Shown: positions 25,738 to 35,028 of the stretch, in pieces
Layout: each line of letters opens with the position of its first letter
Numbering within the stretch: the stretch's first letter is position 1
Origin: Chryseobacterium sp.
GTDB taxonomy: Bacteria; Bacteroidota; Bacteroidia; Flavobacteriales; Weeksellaceae
Reading direction: 5' to 3'
NCBI RefSeq assembly: GCF_019236175.1
Contig: NZ_JAFAJM010000014.1
Location: 359,847 to 423,846, forward strand
Length of the DNA stretch: 64,000 nucleotides
The notes under the pieces: generated by a model
What the model was told of the DNA's origin: nothing
The model's database searches: none
Seen by the model: only the letters and a program-made list of their open reading frames with translations
Position numbers and translations under genes: made by a program

Positions 25738-26976
25738 TTAAGCAATATCGTTTATTTCTGCTATACTTTGTTTCTTTCCCATTCCTTCTTCATCGTAAAT
25801 CTGGATTCTGGAGCTTATATTCAGAATAATTCCTAATTGTAAATAGGTGACCAGCATTGATGTTCCTCCGTAGCTTATCAGAGGTAATGGCTGACCTGTT
25901 ACCGGGATCAGATTAATAGCTACAGCAATATTTACAGCTAACTGTATAAAAATCATTACCCCGAGACTAAGCACCAGCAATGATCCGAAAAATGCGGGCA
26001 TTTTGCTGGCTATCATGACAATCCTTATCATCATAATGAGATAGAGACTGATGAGAAAAGCGGCTCCTATAACTCCATATTCTTCTACAATGACCGCGAA
26101 AATAAAATCGGAAGCAGACTGTGGAAGCATCTGTTTCAATGCACTTTTTCCTGGCCCCATTCCGGTAATTCCTCCGTGTACAATAGCTGCTTTGGCCTGC
26201 ATTACCTGATAATTCTTAGCTTTCACGCTTTCATCGTCCGTTTCTGCACTTTTCGCTTTGCTGGAAGTGAACGTTTCAATACGGCTCATCCATGTATGAA
26301 CACGATTTCCGCCAATCATATTTGTATTCAGAGCAATTAGTAAAAAGAATACAATCGCTACGAATGATGCGGAAATAAATCCTGCAATATATTTCCAGTG
26401 AAGCTGTCCTATAATTAAGACAATCACGGAAACCATCAGAATCATTAATGCTGTAGAACCGTTATCTTTGGCTACTAACACGAAAACAAGAAGGATAGGT
26501 CCGAAAATATACATGATATTTTCTATCGGAAGTCTTTCTCGCGTTATTTTTTTAGTCAGGTATCTGCACAAATAAATAATCAGCATTAAAAATGCAAATG
26601 ACGAAGGCTGGAATGAGATGGGTGTTCCCGGAATTTTCAGCCATCTGGAGGCACTGGCTCCATCAATGGTCTGGCCGGTGAACATGGTAACAACCAGTAA
26701 GACAATCATCAGCCCGAGTAAAATGCTGCTCAGTTTTCCGATGTATTCATATTTTACGGTTCCTACCAGTCTCATGATGCCTAAGCCTAAGACGACAAAG
26801 AACATATGTTTGATAACGTGACCGGTAGTGGTCCCGTTATTAACGATGTATTCCAGATTCGAGCTTGCAGAATATACAGGGAAAATAGAGAAAATGGAGA
26901 TCACAAGGATGACCATCCAAAGTACTTTATCGCCCTTTAGAAATTCAAATCTGCTTTCTATGTTCTGTTCGTCCAT
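25738..26976 (-). CDS. ftsW: SEDS peptidoglycan polymerase FtsW
   Basis: A 412-residue SEDS-family protein with about ten membrane helices, the septal glycan polymerase working with the class B PBP encoded upstream. Signature segments are RWLKIPGTPISFQPSSF at about 113-130, VHGGITGMGPGKSALKQMLP at about 265-284, SDFIFAVIVEEYGVIGA at about 287-303, and PVTGQPLPLISYGGTSML near 368-386. Its stop is 1 bp from the murG start. The gap to murD contains a TTGGC-rich palindrome. Confidence 0.96.
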   Translation of the reverse strand: MDEQNIESRFEFLKGDKVLWMVILVISIFSIFPVYSASSNLEYIVNNGTTTGHVIKHMFFVVLGLGIMRLVGTVKYEYIGKLSSILLGLMIVLLVVTMFTGQTIDGASASRWLKIPGTPISFQPSSFAFLMLIIYLCRYLTKKITRERLPIENIMYIFGPILLVFVLVAKDNGSTALMILMVSVIVLIIGQLHWKYIAGFISASFVAIVFFLLIALNTNMIGGNRVHTWMSRIETFTSSKAKSAETDDESVKAKNYQVMQAKAAIVHGGITGMGPGKSALKQMLPQSASDFIFAVIVEEYGVIGAAFLISLYLIMMIRIVMIASKMPAFFGSLLVLSLGVMIFIQLAVNIAVAINLIPVTGQPLPLISYGGTSMLVTYLQLGIILNISSRIQIYDEEGMGKKQSIAEINDIA

Positions 26977-26979
26977 ATT

Positions 26980-27021
26980 TTAATGCTATTGGCTTTTGGC
27001 TAATGGCCATTGGCTTTTAAT
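26980..27021. repeat. TTGGC palindrome overlapping the murD 3' end
   Basis: Sequence composed of TTGGC/GGCTAA/GGCCATTGGC units; AATGGCCATT is a perfect palindrome within it. It runs across the murD stop codon, so the last MurD residues (KANGH) are encoded by the repeat. Confidence 0.6.
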
Positions 27022-28337
27022 ACCTGTTCTTTAAACTGACGTCCTCTGTCTTCATAGCTTTTAAATAAGTCAAAGCTGGCGCAGCATGGAGACAGAAGTA
27101 CTGTGTCTCCTTTTTTAGCCAGTGATTTTGATATTCTCACTGCTTCTTCCATGCTTGAAGTATCATAAATAAATTCTTTTTTGTCTTTAAAGAAATCTAT
27201 GATCTTTTTGTTGTCAATCCCAAGGCAGACAATTGCCTTTACTTTTCTTTTAACTAAGTCCTCAATTTCGGTATAGTCATTTCCTTTATCTAGTCCTCCG
27301 ACGATCCATACCGTTGGAGTTTTCATACTTTCTAATGCATAGTAGGTTGCATTTACATTGGTTGCTTTGCTGTCGTTGATGTATTTCACACCATCAATTT
27401 CAGAAACAAGCTCCAGTCTGTGCTCTACTGCCTGGAAGGTCATCAATGAGTTTCTGATGCTTTCATTGTTGATTTCCAGTATTTTACCTGCTATGGAGGC
27501 CGCGAGGCTGTTCGCTACATTGTGGTTTCCAAGGAGAGAGAGCTCGTCAATTTTCATTGAGAATTCGTCTTTTACTTTTACCACGATATTATCATTATTA
27601 ATGAATCCCCCTTCAGCCAGTTTTTCTTTGGTAGAGAAAGGAATCATTTTGGCTTTTATTTCCAGTTTTTCAAGAAGATTTTTACTCATTTCGTCATCTT
27701 TGTTGTAGATGAAGAAATTGTCATTTTCCTGATTTTCTGCAATTCTGAATTTTGCCAGCGCATACTCTTCATAGTTGTAATTGTACTGATCCAGGTGATC
27801 CTTTGATAAGTTCAGCAATAAAGAGATATAGGGTCTGAAATTCTGAATATCATCCAACTGGAAAGAACTCACTTCCAGGACATAATATTCAAAGTTTTCA
27901 TCAGCAACCTGCTTGGCAAAGCTGTATCCTATATTTCCCCCCAGTCCTACATTCAGTCCGTCATTTTTCAGGATATAGTAGATCAGGGAAGTGGTGGTTG
28001 TTTTTCCGTTGCTTCCGGTAATGGCGATGATCTTTGCATCAGTAAATTCGGAAGCAAATTCAATTTCAGAAGAAAGTCTTATTCCTTTTTCATGAATTTT
28101 ATGAATGATTTCTGCCTTTTTCGGAATTCCCGGGCTTTTTACAATCCAGTCTGCATTAAGAATTCTTTCTTCGTCGTGCTTTCCCTCTTCAAATTCAATT
28201 TCATTCTCAGTAAGGAACTGCTTGTAATTATCTTTAATGGCTCCTTTATCTGAAAGAAATACTTCCAGACCTTTCTTTTTAGCCAAATAAGCAGCGCCAC
28301 ATCCGCTTTCTCCTCCTCCTAAAACAACTATTTTCAT
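27000..28337 (-). CDS. murD: UDP-N-acetylmuramoylalanine--D-glutamate ligase MurD
   Basis: A 445-residue Mur ligase adding D-glutamate. The N-terminal domain begins VVLGGGESGCGAAYLAKKKG. The ATP loop is IAITGSNGKTTTTSLIY at about 107-123, followed by LEVSSFQLDD (about 150), NLSKDHLDQYN, GNHNVANSLAA (about 270) and YINDSKATNVNATYYAL (about 305-320). The C-terminus ends LLSPCCASFDLFKSYEDRG plus a few residues encoded by the junction repeat. Murein precursor enzyme of the dcw cluster. Confidence 0.97.
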   Translation of the reverse strand: MKIVVLGGGESGCGAAYLAKKKGLEVFLSDKGAIKDNYKQFLTENEIEFEEGKHDEERILNADWIVKSPGIPKKAEIIHKIHEKGIRLSSEIEFASEFTDAKIIAITGSNGKTTTTSLIYYILKNDGLNVGLGGNIGYSFAKQVADENFEYYVLEVSSFQLDDIQNFRPYISLLLNLSKDHLDQYNYNYEEYALAKFRIAENQENDNFFIYNKDDEMSKNLLEKLEIKAKMIPFSTKEKLAEGGFINNDNIVVKVKDEFSMKIDELSLLGNHNVANSLAASIAGKILEINNESIRNSLMTFQAVEHRLELVSEIDGVKYINDSKATNVNATYYALESMKTPTVWIVGGLDKGNDYTEIEDLVKRKVKAIVCLGIDNKKIIDFFKDKKEFIYDTSSMEEAVRISKSLAKKGDTVLLSPCCASFDLFKSYEDRGRQFKEQVLKANGH

Positions 28338-28342
28338 ATTAT

Positions 28343-28394
28343 AAAAGCTTTATGCTATAGGCTTTAAGCTTTAAGCTTATTGCTTACAGCTTTT
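28343..28394. repeat. Imperfect palindrome between mraY and murD
   Basis: Arms at 28343-28364 and 28373-28394 pair at 18 of 22 positions; the unit is GCTTTA/GCTTAT. The central AAGCTTTAAGCTT is itself nearly symmetric. It fills the junction almost completely. Confidence 0.7.
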
Positions 28395-28398
28395 AATT

Positions 28399-29640
28399 TT
28401 ATCTCATTTTTAAGGTGATCAGACAAACAATTGCCAGTATTACTCCGATGATAATCATTCTGTTCACGATTTTACTTTCGTGGAATCCTTCTTTCTGATA
28501 ATGATGGTGTAATGGTGACATTTTGAACAGTCTATTGTTTTGGGCATATTCAAGCCCGTATTTTCTTTTTCTGTATTTAAATACCCAAACCTGCAGAATG
28601 ACAGAAAGCAATTCAATCAGGAATACTCCGCACAGAACGGGAATCAGTAATTCTTTTCTTAAGATAATGGCGAGAACGGCGATAACTCCTCCAAGCATCA
28701 AACTTCCTGTATCTCCCATAAAAACCTGTGCAGGGTAAGTATTGTACCAGAAGAATCCGATTACAGCTCCTACCATTGCCACTGCAAAAATGGTGGTTTC
28801 TCCCATATTAGGAAGGAACATAATGTTGAGATAATCTGCAAAAATGATGTTCCCTGAAAGATAGGCGAAAAGGGCAAGGGTGAGGAGGATCACGGTACTG
28901 GTACCTGCTGCAAGACCATCAATTCCATCAGTAATATTCGCTCCGTTTGAAACGGCTGTTACGATGAAAATAACGATAGGGATAAAGACGATCCATGCCC
29001 ATTCATGGGCGTCTTTGTCATTCATCCAAAACAGAATTCCACTGTAATCAAACTCATTGTTCTTTGCAAAAGGAACGGTAGAAACTGTGATTTTTTCAGT
29101 AGGCATAAAATTTTGCTCTACATTGTTTCTGTTCACAACTTTTGCATCTGCATATTTTCTTTTTACGGTAATGTCAGGATGAAAATACATGGTAACTCCG
29201 ACAATTAATCCTAATCCCACCTGACCGACTACTTTGAATTTTCCGCTAAGTCCGTCTTTATTTTTCTTAATCTTTTTTAAGTAATCATCGAGAAATCCAA
29301 TCGCTCCCATCCATAGCATTGAAACCAACAACAAAACGATATATACATTGGTAATTCTTGTAAATAATACTACAGGAATAAGGGTTGCCAGAATAATGAT
29401 AAGTCCCCCCATAGTAGGAGTTCCTTCTTTTTGTTTTTGGCCATCCAGTCCAAGGTCACGCACCAATTCACCCATTTGCTTTGCTCTCAGGTAGTTGATG
29501 ACTCTTTTTCCGTAGACAAGAGCAATAATCAGTGAGAAAAGTACTGCCATTCCGGCGCGGAAGGAAATGTATTTTAGCAATCCTAATCCCGGAACGTGGA
29601 TTCCATGGTTGGTCAGATATTCGTATAGATAGTATAGCAT
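28399..29640 (-). CDS. mraY: Phospho-N-acetylmuramoyl-pentapeptide transferase MraY
   Basis: A 413-residue membrane enzyme with about ten helices that forms lipid I from UDP-MurNAc-pentapeptide and undecaprenyl phosphate. The conserved aspartate loops are present: [13 protein letters not shown] (about 73-85), GFLDDYLK (about 117), [17 protein letters not shown] (about 233-250) and the C-terminal [11 protein letters not shown] motif (about 375). A loop of about 50 residues near 160-210 ([17 protein letters not shown]) is an insertion typical of Bacteroidota MraY. murE ends 19 bp after... the murE gene lies immediately upstream in the same direction. Confidence 0.97.
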   Translation of the reverse strand: MLYYLYEYLTNHGIHVPGLGLLKYISFRAGMAVLFSLIIALVYGKRVINYLRAKQMGELVRDLGLDGQKQKEGTPTMGGLIIILATLIPVVLFTRITNVYIVLLLVSMLWMGAIGFLDDYLKKIKKNKDGLSGKFKVVGQVGLGLIVGVTMYFHPDITVKRKYADAKVVNRNNVEQNFMPTEKITVSTVPFAKNNEFDYSGILFWMNDKDAHEWAWIVFIPIVIFIVTAVSNGANITDGIDGLAAGTSTVILLTLALFAYLSGNIIFADYLNIMFLPNMGETTIFAVAMVGAVIGFFWYNTYPAQVFMGDTGSLMLGGVIAVLAIILRKELLIPVLCGVFLIELLSVILQVWVFKYRKRKYGLEYAQNNRLFKMSPLHHHYQKEGFHESKIVNRMIIIGVILAIVCLITLKMR

Positions 29641-29659
29641 GTTTCTTTTTTAATTTAAT

Positions 29660-31120
29660 TTATTTGGACATTAATTTCCAAAGCTCATTAATTACTTCTT
29701 TGTCATCAAAATGGTGTTTTACACCATTTATCTCCTGATATGTTTCGTGTCCTTTTCCGGCTACCAAAACAATATCTTTAGGTTCAGCAAACTTAATGGC
29801 CATCTTAATGGCTTCTTTTCTGTCCGGAATTGAAGTGTATTTGCTGAAGTTCTGAGGTTCCACTCCCGCTTCAATCTCTTTGATGATTTGCGCGGGGTCT
29901 TCTGTTCTTGGATTATCTGACGTGATGATTGCCAGTGTTGATTTTTTAGTGGCAATATTTCCCATTTCGGGTCTTTTAGAGTGATCTCTGTCTCCTCCGC
30001 ATCCGAAAACGGTTATTAATCGTTCATTTTTTGTTCTGATATCGTTGATGCTGTCCAGGATATTTTCTAAAGCATCCGGAGTGTGGGCATAATCTACGAT
30101 AAAGAAAATTCCTCCATCTGATTTGAATGTTTCAAATCTTCCGGAAACTCTTTTTAGCTTACTGATTGCCTGAAGGATTTCGTCCTGTTCAAAGCCTAAT
30201 TCTTCAGCAATACCAAATACAAGCAATAAGTTATATACATTGAATTTTCCCGTTAGTGTGGTCCAGAATTCTTTTCCGTTGAAATTCAGCAGCATACCGT
30301 TGAAATCAACTTCTAAAAGTTTTCCATGGTAGTCTGCCATAGTTTTCAAAGCATAAGACTTCTTCTTAGCCTTTGTATTCTGAAGCATTACATTTCCGTT
30401 TTTGTCATCGATATTGGTAATGGCAATTGCGGTATCTTCCAGCTCGTCAAAGAATCTTTTTTTCGTTTTTAAGTATTCTTCGAAAGTTTTATGGTAATCT
30501 AAATGGTCATGAGTAAGATTCGTGAAACCTGCCACTTTGAAATGTAATCCTTCAATTCTGTGTTGGGCTATTCCGTGAGAGCTTACTTCCATGAATGCGT
30601 ACTCGCATCCTTTTTCAACAGCTTCTGATAAAATACGGTTGATGGTAATGACATCCGGAGTGGTATGAGTCGCCGGAATAATTTCATCTCCGATTCTTAT
30701 TTCAACAGTAGAAAGTAAAGCCGCATCATACCCCAGATTTCTGAAAACATCGAAAAGCAGGGTTGAAACCGAAGTCTTACCATTAGTTCCTGTAACGCCG
30801 ATCAGTTTTAATTTCTTAGAAGGATTTTCAAAGAAATTAGAGGCCAAATGACCTAAGGCTTTAGATGAATCTTTTACTTTTACGTAAGTTACATTTTCAG
30901 CCAATATTTCAGGAAATTCTTCGCAGACGATAGCGGTTGCCCCTTTTTCAATAGCGGAAGTGATGAATGAGTGACCATCCACAACTGTTCCTCTCATAGC
31001 AACGTAAAGAGAGTTCTCTGTAATTTTTCTGCTGTCGAATACCAACTCAGCAATCTCACGGTGACTGTCACCGTGGATCTCTATTACCGGGATTCTGTTT
31101 ACTAATTCTGTTACTGTCAT
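29660..31120 (-). CDS. murE: UDP-N-acetylmuramoyl-tripeptide synthetase MurE
   Basis: A 486-residue Mur ligase that adds the third stem amino acid. The ATP loop is GVTGTNGKTSVSTLLF at about 109-124; also ATHTTPDVITINRIL (about 150), EVSSHGIAQHR, TNLTHDHLDYH, DYAHTPDALENIL (about 342) and VFGCGGDRDHSKRPEMG (about 372). The specificity loop reads TSDNPRTEDP, where DNPR is the motif of meso-diaminopimelate-adding enzymes, which fits the expected murein of this lineage. Start 31120 (MTVTELVNR) is preferred over 31129. Confidence 0.97.
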   Translation of the reverse strand: MTVTELVNRIPVIEIHGDSHREIAELVFDSRKITENSLYVAMRGTVVDGHSFITSAIEKGATAIVCEEFPEILAENVTYVKVKDSSKALGHLASNFFENPSKKLKLIGVTGTNGKTSVSTLLFDVFRNLGYDAALLSTVEIRIGDEIIPATHTTPDVITINRILSEAVEKGCEYAFMEVSSHGIAQHRIEGLHFKVAGFTNLTHDHLDYHKTFEEYLKTKKRFFDELEDTAIAITNIDDKNGNVMLQNTKAKKKSYALKTMADYHGKLLEVDFNGMLLNFNGKEFWTTLTGKFNVYNLLLVFGIAEELGFEQDEILQAISKLKRVSGRFETFKSDGGIFFIVDYAHTPDALENILDSINDIRTKNERLITVFGCGGDRDHSKRPEMGNIATKKSTLAIITSDNPRTEDPAQIIKEIEAGVEPQNFSKYTSIPDRKEAIKMAIKFAEPKDIVLVAGKGHETYQEINGVKHHFDDKEVINELWKLMSK

Positions 31121-31176
31121 TTTTATCAACAGGGTTTTACCCTATCTTGTTTTAAATTGTCCTTTCGGGCTGTTTT

Positions 31177-33168
31177 CTAATTTTGCAGAGATAAATAAAT
31201 TCTCTGGTTCTTACTGATTGTTGTGCCTTCTAACGGGAATTGTTCTTTAATTCTTCCGACTCCCTTATAGTCAACACGGTATCCTAAATTTTCCAGTTGG
31301 GGGATTACGTTTTTACCGATTAATCCTACAACATTGGGCATTTGTTTATCATTGACTGCTATTTTAACATTAGGCTCAACCATTTTGTTCAGGTTTACCT
31401 TTTTGTCTACCAGCATTTCTTTTTCAATATTCTGAGGGGTTTTCAGGAATGTTTTTCCTGCAATTTCTTTAAACACCGGTGCGGCTACGGGGCCTCCGTA
31501 AAATCCGATGGATGTATTGGGCTCGCTCACCATTACATAACATGTATATTTGGGTGCATCCGCCGGATAGAATCCTGCGAAAGAAGCTCTGTACTTCATA
31601 GGACCGGGAAGCCAGTATTCAAATCTTGCCGTTCCTGTTTTTCCTGCCATTTTAAGATTGGGAGTAAAAATACTTCGTCCGGTTCCTTTTTCAACCGCTT
31701 TTGTCAGGGCATTTGTCATCATTTTAATGGCCTTTTCCGAAGCCATTTTATTAACCATTACTTCCGGCTTTGCTTTATACATTACCTTTCCGTCTTTCAT
31801 GATTTTATCGATAAACAGAGGTTTAAGCATTTTACCGCCATTGGCAACCCCGTTATAGAAAGTTGTTAGCTGAAGCAGGTTAACATTGGACGAATACCCG
31901 AATGAAATAGAAGCCAGTGTCGCTGCATTCCATCTTTTATTTTGTGGCGTTAAGATTTTCGGTTTTGTGATCCCCGGAAGTTCAATATCCATTTTATCGA
32001 ACAGTTTCCAGCGTTTCAAATGATCGAGGAAAATCTGCGGTTTTTCTGCATAATACTTTGTAATCAGTTTAGCTGTTCCCACATTGCTTGATTTGGCCAG
32101 AACATCACTGATGTCATAGGTTCCGCCTCCGTGTCCGTCTGAAATTCTTTGTTTTGCGTATACCCAGACTCCGTTTCCTACATTTACGGTTGTGTTTTCA
32201 TCAATAAATCCGTCATCCATTGCGGCCAAAAGAGAGATGGTTTTAAAGGTAGAACCAGGTTCGATATTATCTTTCAGGGCATAGTTGTAAGAGTCTTCAT
32301 AATCTCCTGATTCTGTTCTTCTTAAGTTGACAAGAGCACGGACCTTTCCTGTTTCTACCTCCATAACGATCACGGTTCCGTGCTTCGCTTCAAAATTGAT
32401 CAGCTGCTTCTCTAATGCGGAGTGTGCAATATCCTGAATTCTGAGATCTAAGGTTGTATAAACATCTTCTCCGTCTATAGGTTCCTGTACTTTCCAGAAG
32501 TCAATCGGTTTCCATTGAGAGGAATTGATTCTTTGTTCTAATCTTTTTCCGTCAGTTCCTGTTAAATATTTTGAAAAAGCCCCCTCAAGTCCTGATTTAA
32601 GCTCTCCGTTGTCTATTCCGATCGTTCCGGCACCGATTTCCGAAGTAGCAAGCTCTCTCTTATAATTTCGGTCAACGATGAATCCACCTTTGTTTTTACC
32701 TCTTTTGAAGATCGGGAATTTTCTGATTCTGTCGTATTGGTCAAAATCAAGTCCTTTTACTAAAGTATAGTATTGGTTTTTCTTTTTCTTTTGCTCGTCA
32801 AACTTTTGTCTGAATTCACTTCTTGGTTTTCCGAACATTTTACTCAAAGAGTCTGTTAATGCGCCGATATTGTTGCTATAGACCGTATCTTTCATTGTTT
32901 TGAAATCAAGATAAATATCGTAGCGCATTACGGTGGTTGCTAAAATAGATCCGTCAGAAGCAAAAAGGTTACCGCGGGCTGCTTTTAAGGTAGCTTCACG
33001 ATAATTTTTATTGATGTAATCGTCTTTTATTTCCTGGACATTGGTGTTTTGAAGGATGACAATCCTTGCCAAGAACATGACAAACACGCACAAAGCTACC
33101 ACTGCAAAGAGGTAGCCCCATCGTAACGTTTTTTTACGTTTATTGTCGTATTCATTTTGCTTTTGCAT
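31177..33168 (-). CDS. ftsI: Class B penicillin-binding protein (FtsI/PBP3-like) with PASTA domain
   Basis: A 663-residue septal transpeptidase. A membrane helix lies at about 18-40, the pedestal domain at about 55-230, and the transpeptidase motifs are S306-T-F-K309, S360-S-N362 and K510-T-G-T513. A PASTA domain occupies about 605-663 (MPNVVGLIGKNVIPQLENLG), which is usual for Bacteroidota and Firmicutes enzymes but absent from E. coli FtsI. The first 17 bp overlap the end of ftsL, so translation is likely coupled. Partner of FtsW from the same cluster. Confidence 0.95.
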   Translation of the reverse strand: MQKQNEYDNKRKKTLRWGYLFAVVALCVFVMFLARIVILQNTNVQEIKDDYINKNYREATLKAARGNLFASDGSILATTVMRYDIYLDFKTMKDTVYSNNIGALTDSLSKMFGKPRSEFRQKFDEQKKKKNQYYTLVKGLDFDQYDRIRKFPIFKRGKNKGGFIVDRNYKRELATSEIGAGTIGIDNGELKSGLEGAFSKYLTGTDGKRLEQRINSSQWKPIDFWKVQEPIDGEDVYTTLDLRIQDIAHSALEKQLINFEAKHGTVIVMEVETGKVRALVNLRRTESGDYEDSYNYALKDNIEPGSTFKTISLLAAMDDGFIDENTTVNVGNGVWVYAKQRISDGHGGGTYDISDVLAKSSNVGTAKLITKYYAEKPQIFLDHLKRWKLFDKMDIELPGITKPKILTPQNKRWNAATLASISFGYSSNVNLLQLTTFYNGVANGGKMLKPLFIDKIMKDGKVMYKAKPEVMVNKMASEKAIKMMTNALTKAVEKGTGRSIFTPNLKMAGKTGTARFEYWLPGPMKYRASFAGFYPADAPKYTCYVMVSEPNTSIGFYGGPVAAPVFKEIAGKTFLKTPQNIEKEMLVDKKVNLNKMVEPNVKIAVNDKQMPNVVGLIGKNVIPQLENLGYRVDYKGVGRIKEQFPLEGTTISKNQRIYLSLQN

Positions 33169-33517
33169 CTGTACTATCCAGTTTTATTAGCAATTTATGA
33201 GGATGATTTTCGAGGGTCATTAAAGAATCCCTTGCAACTTCTTTCCCCAGTTCCGATTCCATTTTTACTTTGATCAGCTTACTCTGGGCATAAGCATTTC
33301 TCGATTTATATTCTTCCGTTTCTTCTTTTAAAGCATTTACAATTTTAATCTTCTTGTTGACGAGATGATTACTGTAAATCATGGCCATCATTAAGATAAA
33401 CAACAGGAGGAAATACTTATAATGTATTTTGATCTCATCACGATTCAGAAAGTTTCCTTTTATAATATCTATAAAAGTGAGTCTTTTCTGTGGGCGATTT
33501 GTTGTTCTCTTTGCCAA
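33152..33517 (-). CDS. ftsL: FtsL-like cell division protein
   Basis: A 121-residue bitopic protein: basic cytoplasmic N-terminus with KRTTNRPQKR, a membrane helix at about 34-50 (FLLLFILMMAMIYSNHLV) and a periplasmic helical coiled-coil with ALKEETEEYKSRNAYAQSKL. Layout, length and position between rsmH and the ftsI gene identify it as FtsL, although the primary sequence is poorly conserved between phyla. Its 3' end overlaps ftsI by 17 bp. Confidence 0.85.
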   Translation of the reverse strand: MAKRTTNRPQKRLTFIDIIKGNFLNRDEIKIHYKYFLLLFILMMAMIYSNHLVNKKIKIVNALKEETEEYKSRNAYAQSKLIKVKMESELGKEVARDSLMTLENHPHKLLIKLDSTDAKAK

Positions 33518-33533
33518 TTTATTTTCGGTGGTT

Positions 33534-33583
33534 AACTATTGATGGCTGACAGTTCATATCATTTATCAATAATCGTATACCCT
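33534..33583. repeat. Imperfect palindrome between rsmH and ftsL
   Basis: GGTTAACTATTGAT and ATCAATAATCGTATACC pair as an imperfect inverted repeat (core ATTGAT/ATCAAT) that fills the junction. Weaker than the other junction palindromes but of the same layout. Confidence 0.35.
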
Positions 33584-34477
33584 TTAAATTTTTATTCCTG
33601 TTCTCATTTTTGCACTTCTTGCTCTGGAGTTTTCTTCAATTTCCCTGTCATCCGGGATGATGGCTTTACTCTTAAGCAGTTCAAATGCTTTTTTATAATT
33701 TCCGTAGATATCTCTTTCCGGTTCTCCTTCAAACATTCCGTTTTTAAGAAATCTTTTGACCAGGCGGTCTTCCAGAGAATGGTAAGAAATAACAACCAGC
33801 CTTCCTTCCGGTTTTAAAACATTATAAGCCTGAACAAGCATTTCTTTCAATACCTCAAGTTCCTGGTTTACTTCTATTCTTATTGCCTGAAAAAGCTGTG
33901 CATAGAATTTATTAACCTTATGAGGTGGAATATAGCTGAATAATTTTTTCAGATCTTCCGTAGTTTCTATGCTCTTTGTTTTTCTGTGATGCACAATTTC
34001 TCTTGCCAGTTTCCTCGCTTCTCTTAATTCTCCGTAATGATAGAAAAGATCAGCAAGCTCTTCCTCCTCATATTCATTGATCACTCTTTTCGCATCCAGA
34101 TTCTGCATGACATTCATTCTCATATCCAAGGGCGCATTGCTTCTTGTAGAAAACCCTCTGTCTGCTTCATCAAACTGATGGGATGAAACCCCCAAGTCTG
34201 CCAAAATTCCGTCAACCTGAGGTGCTCCATACATTAAAAGGGAGTTTTCCAGAAATCTGAAGTTTTGATTGACTAATGTAAATCTCGGATCATCAATTGT
34301 ATTTTTAAGGGCGTCCAGATCCTGGTCAAAACTGAATAGTCTTCCTTTATCAGAAAGTCTGCTCAGAATTTCCCTTGAGTGGCCTCCGCCTCCAAAGGTG
34401 CAGTCCACGTATATTCCGTCAGGATTCGTCACCAAATCATCGACACTCTGCTTCAACAAAACGGGGTTATGATACAT
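33584..34477 (-). CDS. rsmH: 16S rRNA (cytosine1402-N4)-methyltransferase RsmH
   Basis: A 297-residue SAM-dependent enzyme (MraW) that methylates the 16S decoding centre. The start MYHNPVLLKQSVDDL at 34477 is the conserved N-terminus; seven extra residues would come from an upstream ATG at 34498. SAM-binding motif VDCTFGGGGHSREIL is at about 24-38; also DGILADLGVSSHQFD (about 91-105), LDMRMN (about 118), VISYHSLEDRLVKRF (about 246-260) and NSRARSAKMRTG at the end. First catalytic gene after mraZ. Confidence 0.97.
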   Translation of the reverse strand: MYHNPVLLKQSVDDLVTNPDGIYVDCTFGGGGHSREILSRLSDKGRLFSFDQDLDALKNTIDDPRFTLVNQNFRFLENSLLMYGAPQVDGILADLGVSSHQFDEADRGFSTRSNAPLDMRMNVMQNLDAKRVINEYEEEELADLFYHYGELREARKLAREIVHHRKTKSIETTEDLKKLFSYIPPHKVNKFYAQLFQAIRIEVNQELEVLKEMLVQAYNVLKPEGRLVVISYHSLEDRLVKRFLKNGMFEGEPERDIYGNYKKAFELLKSKAIIPDDREIEENSRARSAKMRTGIKI

Positions 34478-34521
34478 GCTTAATTGTGTTTTATTCAAAA
34501 AAATATTAATAACCGCAACAT

Positions 34522-34980
34522 TTATTCTTCATCGAAAGAGCCCATCACATCTTCGGCCAGGTTGGCAAAATCAGCTTCATTGGTGGAAATAACCTTCTCA
34601 TAGGCTTCTTTATCCCAAATTTCAAAAAGTTCTCCTGCACTGGTCACCACAATATCTTTCTGAAGATTTGCGAAATGGGTCAGGTCTTTTGAAATCTGCA
34701 GTCTTCCTGCATTATCCAATTCTACTGTTTTTACTCCTGCCGTAAACATTCGTATGAAATCAGCATTCTTTTTTATGAATCTGTTCAGTTTATTAATTTT
34801 GCCCATTAGTTTGTCCCATGCATTCATCGGATAAACTTCCAGGCAAGGTTGGAACACGGATCTTTTGACTACAAACGCCTTATCGTCGAAGTTTTCCATC
34901 TGTTTGATTAAAGATGAAGGAACTTTTAAGCGGCCTTTGTCGTCAATTTTACACTCATATGTCCCAATGAAACTTTTCAT
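34522..34980 (-). CDS. mraZ: Transcriptional regulator MraZ
   Basis: A 152-residue AbrB-fold DNA-binding protein with two SpoVT/AbrB repeats: SFIGTYECKIDDKGRLKVPS at about 2-21 and TVELDNAGRLQISKDL at about 83-98, each with the Asp-x-Lys/Ala-Gly-Arg-Leu core. MraZ multimers bind TGGG-type repeats in their own promoter and repress dcw transcription in E. coli and Mycoplasma (established). Start 34980 is chosen because the family begins MxxFxGxYE; the longer frame to 35019 reads through the promoter and operator. First gene of the cluster. Confidence 0.97.
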   Translation of the reverse strand: MKSFIGTYECKIDDKGRLKVPSSLIKQMENFDDKAFVVKRSVFQPCLEVYPMNAWDKLMGKINKLNRFIKKNADFIRMFTAGVKTVELDNAGRLQISKDLTHFANLQKDIVVTSAGELFEIWDKEAYEKVISTNEADFANLAEDVMGSFDEE

Positions 34981-34986
34981 TTGGGA

Positions 34987-34994
34987 CAAATTTA
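34987..34994 (-). promoter_or_regulatory. dcw cluster promoter (PmraZ) -7 element
   Basis: On the minus strand this reads TAAATTTG, matching TAnnTTTG. Six bases (TCCCAA) separate it from the mraZ ATG, so the main transcript would be leaderless or nearly so. Confidence 0.6.
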
Positions 34995-35003
34995 TATAAT
35001 AAT

Positions 35004-35028
35004 TTCCAAAATTTCCCACTTTTTCCCA
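35004..35028 (-). promoter_or_regulatory. MraZ operator: three TGGGA-type boxes at 10-bp period
   Basis: On the minus strand TGGGA occurs at 35028-35024 and 35018-35014, with TGGAA at 35008-35004, each 10 bp apart (TGGGA-AAAAG-TGGGA-AATTT-TGGAA). E. coli MraZ binds TGGG repeats separated by about five bases, the same spacing. The boxes occupy the region 10-41 bases upstream of the -7 element, so binding would autorepress. Confidence 0.8.

Noticed and set aside
31342..31869. 175-codon plus-strand frame opposite the class B PBP gene
   Set aside because: Cys/Phe/His-rich composition typical of an antisense shadow, and it lies within the conserved transpeptidase and PASTA coding region.
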